In this document: positions 44,667-54,872 of the stretch, piece by piece
Layout: the number at the start of each line of letters is the position of its first letter
How positions within the stretch are numbered: position 1 is the stretch's first letter
DNA from: Lewinellaceae bacterium
GTDB taxonomy: Bacteria; Bacteroidota; Bacteroidia; Chitinophagales; Saprospiraceae
Direction: 5' to 3'
Length of the DNA stretch: 64,000 nucleotides
Assembly: GCA_016713985.1 (NCBI GenBank)
Contig: JADJOD010000028.1
Span: forward strand, 26,987-90,986
Notes under the pieces: model-generated
Told to the model about the DNA's origin: nothing
The model's database searches: none
The model's input: only the letters and a program-made list of their open reading frames with translations
Position numbers and translations under genes: made by a program

Positions 44667-45764
44667 ATGCAGTACAAACTCATTCCGGTTTTATATACGC
44701 TGGTTGCACTGTTACTCCTGGCCAATTGTGTGCGGGAAGCGGATTTTTTTCAAAAAAACGCCGACAAATCCACTTTAGTGGTCAGTGGCGTTTTCACTGA
44801 CGGCCCCGGGCCACATACCATCCGCCTTACCCGGCCGGGTGATTCCAACAAGCAGTCTTTCGAAGCCGTCAGAAACGCCGTGATAACCTTGTCGGACGAT
44901 GCCGGTAACCAATACAATTACCAGGAAATGGTATCGGCGGACGGCGAATATTGGTTTTACCAGCTGGATAACGTTCAGGGAATGGCGGGGTTAACCTATA
45001 CCCTTGAAATTAAACTTCCCGGCGGCGAGGTATATCGCTCAAAACCGGAAAAAATGCCCGTCCGGGTGCCGATTGACAGCATTCAGGTCCGCGGCGAATG
45101 GTTTGTCAGCACCAATGCCAACGGAGCCATCGTGCAGGAACCTTTTGCTTATGTGTACGCTTATTCCACTGCCCCGGCCCAGTCGTCGGGTCGCTATGTG
45201 CGCTGGAATGCGGAAACGGTTCATATTTTTAACGAGTTGCCCAAAATATACATCCCCATTCCCCCGCCGCAGAAACAGTGTTTTATCACCAACCGGGTCA
45301 GCGACCAGCAAGTGCCTTTGGCCGATCTCGGTATTTACCAGCCGGGAGCGGCCATCTATAAAAATGTGGGCAAAAAAAAGATCGACAACGCGTTCGAACA
45401 CCGCATTTGTTTTTCCGTGTATCAGCACACCACCTCCCGCGCCACGTATGAATACTGGGAAAAAATCAGTCAATTGATCTCACCGACCGGAACCATATTC
45501 GACGTACCCCCTTCCAGGGTGTTCGGCAACGTGGAAAACATTGGCGATCCTGGAAATCCGGCACTGGGTTATTTTGAAGTATCGGCGGTGGACACGGCGA
45601 GGGTGTACACCCGAAACGGCCTGCTGGGCAGCGAATTCCTGTTACAGGACCTCCCCAACTGCGAATACGACTGGTCCAAATGGCCTCCGGTGAATTACCC
45701 GGAATGTGATAATTGTTTGCTGATACCCGCCAGTTCGCTGCAAAAACCGGATTGGTGGGAATAA
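44667..45764 (+). CDS. DUF4249 family lipoprotein (second copy)
   Basis: 365 residues, paralogous along its length to the preceding gene: TLVVSGVFTDGPGPHTIRLTR, VRNAVITLSDDAGN, YTLEIKLPGGEVYRSKP, QKQCFITNRVSDQ, and the same ending LIPASSLQKPDWWE. The Cys in LLLANCVREADF is the probable lipidation site. It follows the first copy by 93 bases and should be part of the same receptor operon. Two copies suggest either alternative ligand specificity or a heteromeric partner for the receptor. Confidence 0.9.
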   Translation: MQYKLIPVLYTLVALLLLANCVREADFFQKNADKSTLVVSGVFTDGPGPHTIRLTRPGDSNKQSFEAVRNAVITLSDDAGNQYNYQEMVSADGEYWFYQLDNVQGMAGLTYTLEIKLPGGEVYRSKPEKMPVRVPIDSIQVRGEWFVSTNANGAIVQEPFAYVYAYSTAPAQSSGRYVRWNAETVHIFNELPKIYIPIPPPQKQCFITNRVSDQQVPLADLGIYQPGAAIYKNVGKKKIDNAFEHRICFSVYQHTTSRATYEYWEKISQLISPTGTIFDVPPSRVFGNVENIGDPGNPALGYFEVSAVDTARVYTRNGLLGSEFLLQDLPNCEYDWSKWPPVNYPECDNCLLIPASSLQKPDWWE

Positions 45765-45766
45765 AA

Positions 45767-48555
45767 CTAATTTCCACCTCTTTTCTCCCGGATAAAATCC
45801 TCCACTTGATCCAGTTTCGGCGATTCCAGCAGTGATTTCCAGTCGAAACGAGCGTCAAAAGGTGTAAGTAATTTTTGCGGGTCAAGTACCCGCGGGTCTT
45901 CCGGCAAAGCAGAATATGGCGTAAAATCGGGTTGTTCGGCAAACAGATCGCTCAGGTCCGCGGCGGCGGCATCGTATTGGTTGAGGTACGGCACACCGAG
46001 GATGTTCCAGAACGTTTTAAAAATGCTGCCAAAACTGGTATGGGTATGGCTGACATGGTTGCGTTTTGCCCAGGGCGAACATACCATCAGCAGACTGCGG
46101 TGCGCATCGACGTGATCCTGGCCGTCCTGTGCATCGTCCTCGGTGATAAAAATGGCCATGTTTTTCCAGTAGGGCGTATGCGACAGGAATTCAATCACCC
46201 GGCCCAGTGCCAGGTCATTGTCGGCCATATAACTTTCCCGGAACGGGTAGCCTGCTGCCGGGCGTTCGCCGGCTCCGTGATCCTGCGGCAGCATCAGGGT
46301 AATCACAGCAGGCATCTTTTCTTTGCCAGACAGCCATTTTTCCCGGAATTCCTGCATAAATACATCGGCGCGGAACTGGTCGGGGATTGCCATATTGAAG
46401 GTTGCGTATTTTTGGGAACTGCGGCCGTACAAGGGTCCGGGGATCGGAAAATTGACCAGCACTTTCTGGCCGTAGTATTTCATGGTGGAATCCGTGAAGT
46501 TCGACCCCATTTCCGTGCCGAAACCAAAATTGTAGAAGGACAGATCGTGGCGTTCCAGGTGATCCCACAGAGAGCCGGCTTCATTATAGTCTTCGGGAAA
46601 AATGGCGCCTGCGCCGCCCGTCCACGCGTACTGTCCCTTGGCTTTGCTTCCGGGTTTTACGTCGCGGTGGCCGCCGTATTCCGCCGCCACATTCGTCTCC
46701 ATCCACTCGTTCGGATACGTATTTACGAGCCAGCGGTGGCCGTCGGCGCTGTGGTCGCTGTCTACGTAAAAGTTGTCGCTGACACCGAATCGCTGCGCCA
46801 GCGCGAGGTGGTTCGGCATGATCGTCGCATCTTCCACCGTAGCCGTTTTATCTTGTTTGAAAACTGCGGCGGTAACCGTACCGGGCGATGCCGGGATCTC
46901 CTTTTCCGTTTTTTAATTGACCAAAAAACTTCGTCGTAGGTGCGATTCTCCTTGGAAATGAATACGATGTGTTTGATCGGGCTTTTTTCTCGCCGGGAAA
47001 AAGTGGAACCGGGTTGGTCGTGGCGGATCGGCCCAAAGCCACCCCGTCACTTGTGCGGCGCCGCAACAAGAAATTGTTGTCCAACACCTGTTGGGTCCAT
47101 TTGGGCAAGTCCTGATCGTCAGGAATATCGAGCATGGTGACCGATCCGTGCATCAGGTGGCCGACGTAGCTGCCCTCCGGGCCTTCTTGAAAGGTATAAC
47201 CGCCATTCGGGCCGCTGCCAAATCCTTTGGCATTGGCCACGATCAGTTTTTTCCCGTCGGGTGTAACCGCCAGCTTCGACGGAAACCACCCCACCGGCAA
47301 ATGACCGATCACCCGGGCGCCTGCCGGCGAACGGCCCAATAACGAAATGTCAATCACCGCCACGGCATTAATCCCTGACTCCGCAACGTACAGCCGTTTT
47401 TTATCGGGCGATATGGCCACCCCGAACGGAATCACCCCGCGATGCCGGGCAAGTTGCGGCAGGGGTTTCAAAAATATGTTTTGCACCACTTTTCCCCCGG
47501 CGGGATCAATTATCGACACACAATCGTTATTGCCGTTGCTTACAAACACGAATTGTTCGGTCGCTACCAGCGAATTCGGGCTGGCTCCCCCCACTGCCGG
47601 AATTCCCTCGATTTTTTCACCCACCAGAAAACCGGTTTTAATTTTGTGTGTCACTTTGGGCACGGCTCCGCCTACCTCCACAGCCCATACCGAAAACGCT
47701 TCCGGCGCATTGGGGTCGCCCAAAGCAGGCACTTCCAGTCGTTCGTTTTTATAGCCTTCCAGCATCTCTTTCGAGCCGAATGCCGAGACCGGGAAATCTG
47801 CGCCATTTTCCAAGTCGTTCTCTTTCAGGTTTTTGAGCGGGCTGTATTCAAACATACCCATTGGCGACATACACTGTTCGTTCGTCGGGAGACAAGGCCA
47901 CACCAAAGGGGTAGCGGCCCATCGGTATCCTGTGCAGTACTTTTTTTGTACGTGTATCGGCCACCAGCAGGCAAAAATTGCTTTGATCACACACGTAAAT
48001 CGTATGGCCATCGCGGGTCATAGCCAGATCGCCGAGGTAGCCATCTTTACTTCCCGCAACCGCCTCCGGTAATATGGAATCGAGTTTTGCTCCGCTGTGC
48101 AGGTCATATCGGAAAAGTTTGTTCGCGCTGCCACCCGATACCCACACGCTGTGGTTGTCGGGCGTGATAGCCAGGCCCATAAATACGTCTTCCAGCAAAT
48201 TGGGATCATTCATTGCTCCTTCGGGTATCTGACGGGTTTTTGGACGGCCGGACGCAGGGCCCTCCAATATCGTGATGGAAAAAGGGCGATTACCGGAATT
48301 AGCTGTCACGGCAACCGAACCGTCAGGGGATAATGCCAGGCCATAGGGATGTGGGGCGATTCGTATGGTGCTGCCCATCGGTTTTATCACCCGGCCATTG
48401 GGAATAATAGTTTCTCCGGCCGGGTCGATTTGACAGTAACGTTCACCGGCGGGTGGCCGGATGGACCATTCACCGGCAAATGACCCGGAAGGTTTGGAAG
48501 TTTGACAGGCAAAAAACAGGAAGGCGCAGAACGTGAATAAGGCTATTATTTTCAT
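45767..48555 (-). CDS. YncE-like beta-propeller / alkaline-phosphatase-fold lipoprotein 1 (frame-interrupted)
   Basis: About 920 codons over several frames: 48555 to about 47860, on to about 46985, a short stretch, then about 46855 to 45767. A lipoprotein signal (CAFLFFACQTS) leads into a YVTN/YncE propeller (HPYGLALSPDGSVAVTANSG; GVALSPDERTVYVAN; GVAISPDKKRLYVAES; WFPSKLAVTPDGKKLIVAN). The C-terminal half is a phosphoesterase-type alkaline-phosphatase fold (ENRTYDEVFGQ, MPNHLALAQRFGVSDNFYVD, SADGHRW, ITEDDAQDGQDHVDAHRS). A run at 46983-46988 (one base short) and at 46923-46928 (one base long) account for two breaks. It is paralogous to the gene at 50769-53207, and a TonB-dependent receptor lies between them. 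It may hydrolyse phosphoesters at the cell surface. Confidence 0.85.
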
Positions 48556-48664
48556 GGATGGTGATTTATAACAAAGGTCTGGAGATGTGACGAGTATCGG
48601 GTGGTTTTAAAGTTGAAATGAATGTAAAGCCTGCCATTTAATATTGGCTTAATCCGCCGCTCAT

Positions 48665-48672
48665 TACCTTTA
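48665..48672 (+). promoter_or_regulatory. Possible promoter for the TonB-dependent receptor at 48693
   Basis: TACCTTTA is one base off TAnnTTTG; TTGG about 20 bases upstream (48645) may be the -33 element. It lies 21 bases before the ATG, in the region shared with the divergent phosphatase-like gene. Confidence 0.4.
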
Positions 48673-48692
48673 CACCATACATACCTGCCGAG

Positions 48693-50744
48693 ATGCGCCA
48701 TTTTTTCTTCAAGATTTCAGTTGCCCTGGTCTGGCCTGTTTTTGCACCATATGCCGGTGCACAGACACTGGCAGACACCCTGCCGGTGGATTCTGCATAC
48801 CGGAAAACCCTCGACGAGCTGGTCGTGACCGCCCGCCGAAGCAACAGCCAACGTTTCAACACGCCGGAAGCCATCGATCTTTCGGAGGCAAAACATATCC
48901 GGTTATTCCAGTTTCGCACGGCCCCGGAGTTGCTGTCCGATGTGCCCGGTGTGTGGGTCCAAAAAACCAACCACGGCGGCGGTTCCCCTTTTATACGCGG
49001 GCTTACCGGCAACCAAACCCTCCTGTTGATCGATGGCATCCGGCTCAGCAACGCCACTTTCCGGTATGGCCCCAACCAATATTTCAACACCATCGATATT
49101 TTTGGCCTTCAACGTGTCGAAGTATTGCGCGGAAGCGGATCAGTGCAATACGGTTCCGACGCCCTGGGCGGCGCCATACAGGCCTTCAGCCGCGATGTGG
49201 AATTGTCGGACCAAGCGGACTGGGGCGCCGGGCTGCTGCTGCGCGGGGCCACGCAGGATATGGAACAAAGTGCACACGCCGGGTTGAAGTACAGCAGCCG
49301 GCGCATGGCATTTGCAGGCGGGTTCAGCTGGCGCAACTTCGGCGACCTGACCGGCGGGGACAAGACCGGGCGGCAATCTCCCAGCGGTTATCAGGAACTT
49401 GACGTCGACCTGAAAGGAACCCTGGCCTTGACGCCAAATACACAACTCACTCTGTTGCACCAAATTGTACATCAGGACAAAGTGCCTGTATTCCACAAAA
49501 TACAACTGGAAAACTTCGCCCTGAATCAATTCGATCCGCAGCGCCGCACACTCACCTATGCCCGGCTGGAACGGCAGATCAAACGGGGCATCTGGCAGTC
49601 GCTGAACATCACCACGTCGCTGCAACAAACGGAAGAAGGCCGAAGCAGCCGGAAAAACGGTTCCGCCATACTGCGTGAAGAAAACGACCGGGTTCGTTCC
49701 CTGGGCTTTATTGCACAGGTAAACAACACATTCGGCCAACGCTGGACGGCCAACAGCGGCATCGAAGTTTATCACGACCTTGTCCACAGTGACCGAACGG
49801 ATCTGGATCAAAACACCGGGGTGCTGGATTCCAAACGGGGGCTTTATCCCGACGGCGCCACGATGACGAGTATCGCAGCATTTTCGCTGCACGAATGGGA
49901 TTTGACCCGCTGGCATTTCACTACAGGTGTACGCTGGAATTCGTTGATCATTACAGCCGTGGACGAAGCCATAGGAAAGGTCAAAATCAAACCCTCCGCG
50001 CTGGTGGGCAACGCTGCGATCATGCGCAAGTTTGCCACACACTCCCGGATTTTTGCATCGGTGAATACGGCTTTCCGCGCACCGAATATCGACGATCTCG
50101 GCACACTCGGCATCGTGGATTTCCGCTTTGAAACCCCGAATTACAAGCTGGCGCCCGAACATTCCGTCAACTGCCAAATCGGTTATAAGTTACTGACTTC
50201 CAGGATACAAGGCGAATTTTACTTTTTCCGCAACGAATTAAGCGACCTGATCACAAGGGTCCGGCTGGATACCCAAACGATACAAGGGTACCCGCTTTAC
50301 CGGAAGGAAAATGTGGAACGAGCCTATATCCAGGGCGTCGAAACGGTTTGGACTTATGCACTTGGAAAAGACTGGTCGGCACAGGGCAGTCTGACTTATA
50401 CCTACGGACAAAACATGACCCAACGCGAACCCGTGCGGCGAATTCCGCCGCTGTTCGGCAGCCTGGCGCTCGATTATACGCCGGGTAACTGGTCGTTCGG
50501 CGTGGCGTGGATGGCAGCCGACAAACAGGATCGCCTGGCCAAAGGCGACACCGAAGACAACCGTATTCCAAAAGGTGGCACTCCGGGATGGAATGTGCTG
50601 AACCTCCATGCCGGTTGCGAATGGCGATTCCTGTCGCTGCGCCTGTCGGCGCTCAATTTGTTTAATGTGGACTACCGGACGCACGGATCGGGCGTGAACG
50701 GATATGGCCGGTCGGTTTTTGCAACGTTTGGTGTTGCGTTTTGA
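48693..50744 (+). CDS. TonB-dependent outer membrane receptor (BtuB/haem-receptor type)
   Basis: 683 residues, uninterrupted. The signal peptide ends APYAGAQT; the TonB-box region is LDELVVTARR. The plug domain (about 55-170) contains LLSDVPGVWVQKTNHGGGSP, FIRGLTGNQTLLLIDGIRL and VEVLRGSGSVQYGSDALGG. The barrel shows AFRAPNIDDLGT, typical of BtuB/haemin receptors, and ends in an aromatic residue (FATFGVAF). The family moves cobalamin, haem, siderophores or other small ligands. It lies between two paralogous propeller/phosphatase genes transcribed from the opposite strand, which suggests a phosphorylated or metal-related ligand, but this is a guess from context. Confidence 0.93.
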   Translation: MRHFFFKISVALVWPVFAPYAGAQTLADTLPVDSAYRKTLDELVVTARRSNSQRFNTPEAIDLSEAKHIRLFQFRTAPELLSDVPGVWVQKTNHGGGSPFIRGLTGNQTLLLIDGIRLSNATFRYGPNQYFNTIDIFGLQRVEVLRGSGSVQYGSDALGGAIQAFSRDVELSDQADWGAGLLLRGATQDMEQSAHAGLKYSSRRMAFAGGFSWRNFGDLTGGDKTGRQSPSGYQELDVDLKGTLALTPNTQLTLLHQIVHQDKVPVFHKIQLENFALNQFDPQRRTLTYARLERQIKRGIWQSLNITTSLQQTEEGRSSRKNGSAILREENDRVRSLGFIAQVNNTFGQRWTANSGIEVYHDLVHSDRTDLDQNTGVLDSKRGLYPDGATMTSIAAFSLHEWDLTRWHFTTGVRWNSLIITAVDEAIGKVKIKPSALVGNAAIMRKFATHSRIFASVNTAFRAPNIDDLGTLGIVDFRFETPNYKLAPEHSVNCQIGYKLLTSRIQGEFYFFRNELSDLITRVRLDTQTIQGYPLYRKENVERAYIQGVETVWTYALGKDWSAQGSLTYTYGQNMTQREPVRRIPPLFGSLALDYTPGNWSFGVAWMAADKQDRLAKGDTEDNRIPKGGTPGWNVLNLHAGCEWRFLSLRLSALNLFNVDYRTHGSGVNGYGRSVFATFGVAF

Positions 50745-50768
50745 AGCGGCGCCTGACCGATTTCCCGG

Positions 50769-53207
50769 TCAATCGTCGCCTGCTTCTTCCGCCTCTTCTT
50801 CTTCCGAATACTTCAAAAACGCTCCCCGGCGCGGCGCGGGCATGTCAGAATGTTCACCCTTGATGATTTTCCACAATACCTCGTTGAACTCTAAATCCGG
50901 CACCCGGTCTTCCCCCGTGAGGTCAAAAGCGTCGGAGCGGCGCTGTAAGTCGTTGTCCACGGCGGCATTGCGGTCATCCAGGTTGACGTTGGAAGGCAAA
51001 GCCCGGAACGGCGTGAGATCCGCATTTTTTGTAAAACACCGCCACATCGGGGTCGCCGCCGCGTCGTGCTGACTCATGGGTGGCAGGCCAAGGATGAGTT
51101 CCATCGTCCGCAACATCGAATTGGTGGAATACAGGGTATGGTCCACGTATTTCCGTTTCACAAAAGGACTGATAACGAATGCGATAGATCGGTGCGCGTC
51201 TACGTGATCGGCGCCGTTTTGCGCATCGTCTTCCAATACAAAAACGACGCTTTCTTTCCAGACGGGGCTTTTTGACAGGTGTTCGATAAAGAGGCCGAAC
51301 GCCAGGTCGTTGTCGGCCATTTGTGCATAAAGGAGTCGGCTTGCCGCGGCGCAGGCCTTCCGTATGGTCATTGATCAGGCGCAGGGTGCTCAGACGCGGC
51401 AGGGCTTGAATGGCCACCAGCGAATCAAAATCCCGTTTCCACTGCGTCACCCGGGTGGTGTCTTTTACATTGGTATCCCAGGAGGTGTAATAAGGGCAAA
51501 AATGGCCTTCCAGGGCCGGAATATTGGCTTGATAATCGTCGGCAAATTCGCCGTACGTGCGGTAACTGACCCCCGCGCGCCGGCAATGATCCCAGATAAA
51601 ACCTCCCTGGGGCCAGGTCAACTTGTTCTGACCTTCATAAACATAGTCACCACCTCTGCCGCCGTAACTGGTCACCCAGGTTTTTTCCGTAAAATCATTG
51701 GCATAAGCCGCCGTGCTCCAGTTATGCCCGTCGGCGCTGACCTCGGCGCTGACGTAAAAGTTGTCGAGCAACACAAACTCCCGGGCCAAAGCGTGGTGGT
51801 TGGGGGTTATTTTTTCGGGAAAAAGGCAAAGTGAAGTATCTCCGTTGCCTTCCGGCATATCGCCCAACACCTGGTCATAGGTGCGGTTTTCCTTGATAAT
51901 ATAAAAAACGTATTTGATGGGTGAAGGGTCGCCAATACGCTGCGGAATGGGGTTGCCGGGTTCTCCTTCCGCCAGTTTTTCCCGCTCTTTGGAATACGGC
52001 GAATTGCGGTACACCTGCCGCGTGTATTCGGCCAGCAGGCGCTCGTTCGGCGCCGCGACGACACTCATGGTGCCCTTCATCAGGCCGCCGATGTATTGTT
52101 CTTCCACATTTCCTTTCTGGTAATCCACCTTGTGTTTTTTGCCGACCGGGTTGGGGCCGTTCGGGTTGGGAAACGAAGAAAAACCTTTGCCGTTGGTCAC
52201 AAAAATCCATTTGCCCACGGTTCGAACACAGGTCGGGTACCAGCCGGTGGGGATAAAGCCCCGTGACCGGCTGCGTTGTATTTCGGCAACATCGAACACC
52301 GCGATGCAGTTGTTGTCGGCATTGGCGATGTACAGCGTTTTTTCGTCGGGTGAAAGGGTTACACTGTTGGAGGTGGATCCCGTGGGCGCATCCGGGAAAA
52401 GGGTCGCAACGAGCGTTTCCACTACTTTGTATTGGGTCAAATCAACCACATGCACCGAATTATCGTCGGCGCAGGCAACGTACGCCAGGGTACCTTTTTG
52501 TTGATCACAACGTCATTGGGGTTGTCGCCCACGGGAATTCTGCGGCTGACGCGCCGTGTTTCGGTATCCCAGACAACCAGTTCGTTGCCCCCCCAGTGCG
52601 TGAGGTACAATTGTTTCCGGTCGGGTGAAAGCACACAGGTATACAGTTCTTTGCCGATCGAATCGCGGTGAACTATTGTTTTGGTGCGGGTATCCAGCAC
52701 ATACAGGCTGTGATTTTCTTTGGTAACAACGTAAAGCAGGTGGCGCCGGTCGTCGGTGCACAACCCTGCGGGTGAAATACGCGCCGGCCAGGCTTTGCCC
52801 AGCGCCAGGGTATCCTTCAATACAAGTTTTTCATTTTCAACAATATACCTCAAAATCGCATTGCTGTTTCCCCCGGATACGTACAAGGTTTTTGAGTCGT
52901 CTCCAAAGGCAAGGCCGAGCCAGGCAACGGGAATTTCAAACGAATGCAGCAGCCGCCTTCTTTTCACCCCGATCAGTTGCAGGGATTGTTTGCCCTGACC
53001 GTTATTGGTTACAGCCAGGTATTTTTTGTCCGGCGATACGGCAATGTTTAATGGCAGGTCGCCCAGCGGCAGCGATTTTCCCGCAGGTGTGAGCGACCAG
53101 CCGGTAGGCAACAACATGGACGCCTGACCGGGTTGTTTGCCCGGTTTTTGAGCCAAAAGGACGGTGCAATATAACAGTGCAAACAGAAAGAGGCCGGATG
53201 TTCGCAT
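50769..53207 (-). CDS. YncE-like beta-propeller / alkaline-phosphatase-fold protein 2 (frame-interrupted)
   Basis: About 810 codons: 53207 to about 52495, on to about 51345, and to 50769. A Sec signal (LLYCTVLLAQKPG) replaces the lipobox of its paralogue. The propeller shows NIAVSPDKKYLAVTNNG, SPDRKQLYLTHWGG and SNSVTLSPDEKTLYIANAD. The phosphoesterase part shows VFYIIKENRTYDQVLGDMP, FYVSAEVSADGHNWSTAA and VLEDDAQNGADHVDAHRS. One more base in the T run at 52495-52499 and one fewer near 51332 restore the frame. The C-terminus ends with an acidic run (SEEEEAEEAGDD). It converges on the receptor with 24 bases between stops. Confidence 0.87.
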
Positions 53208-53274
53208 AACAGGGAGGATAGATTCAGGGCAAAGAACGGGAAAATCGGGGTCGTTGGGATGGCCTCTTTGTTAT

Positions 53275-54477
53275 TTATTCATTAACTTCAAATCCCTGCA
53301 AAAAATCCCGCGCAGCGCGCGCACCGCGCACAAAAAGGTCGAGTTTGTCTTCGTCTGAAAGGCTGAAATCCAGCCAGTTATGCTCTCCGGAATCAATCAC
53401 GCCCACGTAACGGTTCAGTTCCGGGTGCTGCACAAAAAAGTCGTTGTCGTGGAAGGCCATCATGGAACCGAGCATGGCTCCCGCAAAAGCCCCGAAGGAA
53501 TCGCAGGCATTATAACTGTTCCGGTCGATGCCGATCTTGATCCCGAATACCGGCGCGTCCGGGTTTTCCTCCGGCCGGTAAAAGAGGGCGATGGGAAAAT
53601 TGGACATCGAGCCGCCGTCTACCAGGTACACTTCCGGCGGCACGGGACCCCGGTAGTTGGCCGCTGCCGACCAGTTGCTCCGCGCCTGCTCCGAATCGGG
53701 CAAATTTTTCACCGTGAACGGATAAAAAAACGCCGGCACACTCATGCTGGCCCGCACAAAATCGGCGGGATTGGTTTTTCCCGGCTCGGCCCAATACAGA
53801 TGCGCCATATCGGGCAAAGCCACTTTAGTGCCCGTGGTAATATCGGCGGTCACCACCGAAATCCGTTCCCAACGCCCGGAGGGGCAAGCATCTCCGGTAC
53901 GGGCATTAGCAATTCCTTCCGGCGCGGCGCGGCGCGTGTCTTGCAGGTCTTCCAGCGTCCGGACGCCCTTTTCCGCCAGCAGGCCGGTCAGCCAGTCGTG
54001 AAAAGTCTGCCCGGGGCAAAGTCCGTAGTGATCTTTCAGTTCGTCGAGCACCCGGGTAGTCAGGCGCACCTTTTTGCCTTTGCGGCTTTCGGGGTCGAGT
54101 ATGGCGTCGATGAATTTTTTTACCTGTTTGTCGCCGTCGATAAAGTCGGAAAAATCCTTGCCGGCGACTTTTTCAATCAACCATTCCGATTTTTCCAGGT
54201 CGATGGGGCCGCCGCCGGCCAGCAACATGGCTACGATACTGCCCGCCGACGTGCCGGCCAAGCGCAGGAATCGAATGTCCATTTGCTCCAGCACATAAAT
54301 ATATCCCAGCAGGGCGACACCGAGTGTGCCGCCGCCTTCCATCACGAGATCGACGTATTGGTTTCCTGCGGCGTCGCGAATATCGGAAACCCGGAACCCG
54401 GCATCACCGGAGGCATTTTTTAATTCGGATAAAATGGTTTGTATTTCAGGGTGTTGGGTATAGGCGGTGGTTTCCAT
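53275..54477 (-). CDS. Patatin-like phospholipase
   Basis: About 400 residues from ATG 54475-54477 (METTAYTQHPEIQ); an upstream in-frame extension to 54537 is unconvincing. All patatin features are present: the oxyanion-hole glycines in VMEGGGTLGVALLG (about 45-58), the nucleophile elbow GTSAGS with Ser77, and the catalytic Asp in LVDGGSMSNFP. The family hydrolyses acyl esters of phospholipids or neutral lipids in the cytoplasm or after injection. There is no signal peptide and no neighbouring secretion gene on its strand, so it is probably a housekeeping lipase. Confidence 0.93.
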   Translation of the reverse strand: METTAYTQHPEIQTILSELKNASGDAGFRVSDIRDAAGNQYVDLVMEGGGTLGVALLGYIYVLEQMDIRFLRLAGTSAGSIVAMLLAGGGPIDLEKSEWLIEKVAGKDFSDFIDGDKQVKKFIDAILDPESRKGKKVRLTTRVLDELKDHYGLCPGQTFHDWLTGLLAEKGVRTLEDLQDTRRAAPEGIANARTGDACPSGRWERISVVTADITTGTKVALPDMAHLYWAEPGKTNPADFVRASMSVPAFFYPFTVKNLPDSEQARSNWSAAANYRGPVPPEVYLVDGGSMSNFPIALFYRPEENPDAPVFGIKIGIDRNSYNACDSFGAFAGAMLGSMMAFHDNDFFVQHPELNRYVGVIDSGEHNWLDFSLSDEDKLDLFVRGARAARDFLQGFEVNE

Positions 54478-54872
54478 TGCAAAAAAGGTTTGTTTACGGG
54501 CAAATGTAGGAGCCGCATTGATCGCCGGCGGAAGCAATCAACCATTGGGTGTTTTTATTCAACAAAGGGTTCTGAACGACTGAACAGGGGTGGTGAAGGC
54601 AGTCGGGTCGACCGGCAACACGCAACGGATAGGCAACGGATGCCCGTCGGCATCGACAGGGCCGGCAAGTTGCGCATGGTCGCGAATTGGGAGAAATTTT
54701 ATTCGGATGATGCGCAGGCATTCCGGGTTTTGAAAACCTGGAATGTCTGGTTCGGTCGCGATTCAAAATAATATTTCCCGTTACAAAGCCAAAATAAAGT
54801 ACCTCTGACTTTTGGCACAACCCCGTTTCATTCCGTTTTTTTCATTTTCTTCGCCCCCAAACATTTCCAGTC
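54478..54872. repeat. Intergenic region with palindromic repeat (copy 2) at 54719-54745
   Basis: CATTCCGGGTTTT (54719-54731) pairs with AAAACCTGGAATG (54733-54745) with one mismatch. Its core resembles the palindrome at 34158-34188. TACCTCTG near 54807, one base off the -7 consensus, could promote the gene at 54873. The remaining sequence is GC-rich and shows no convincing gene. Confidence 0.5.

Noticed and set aside
49140..50177. 345-codon minus-strand frame in the TonB-dependent receptor
   Set aside because: Antisense shadow of an intact receptor gene.
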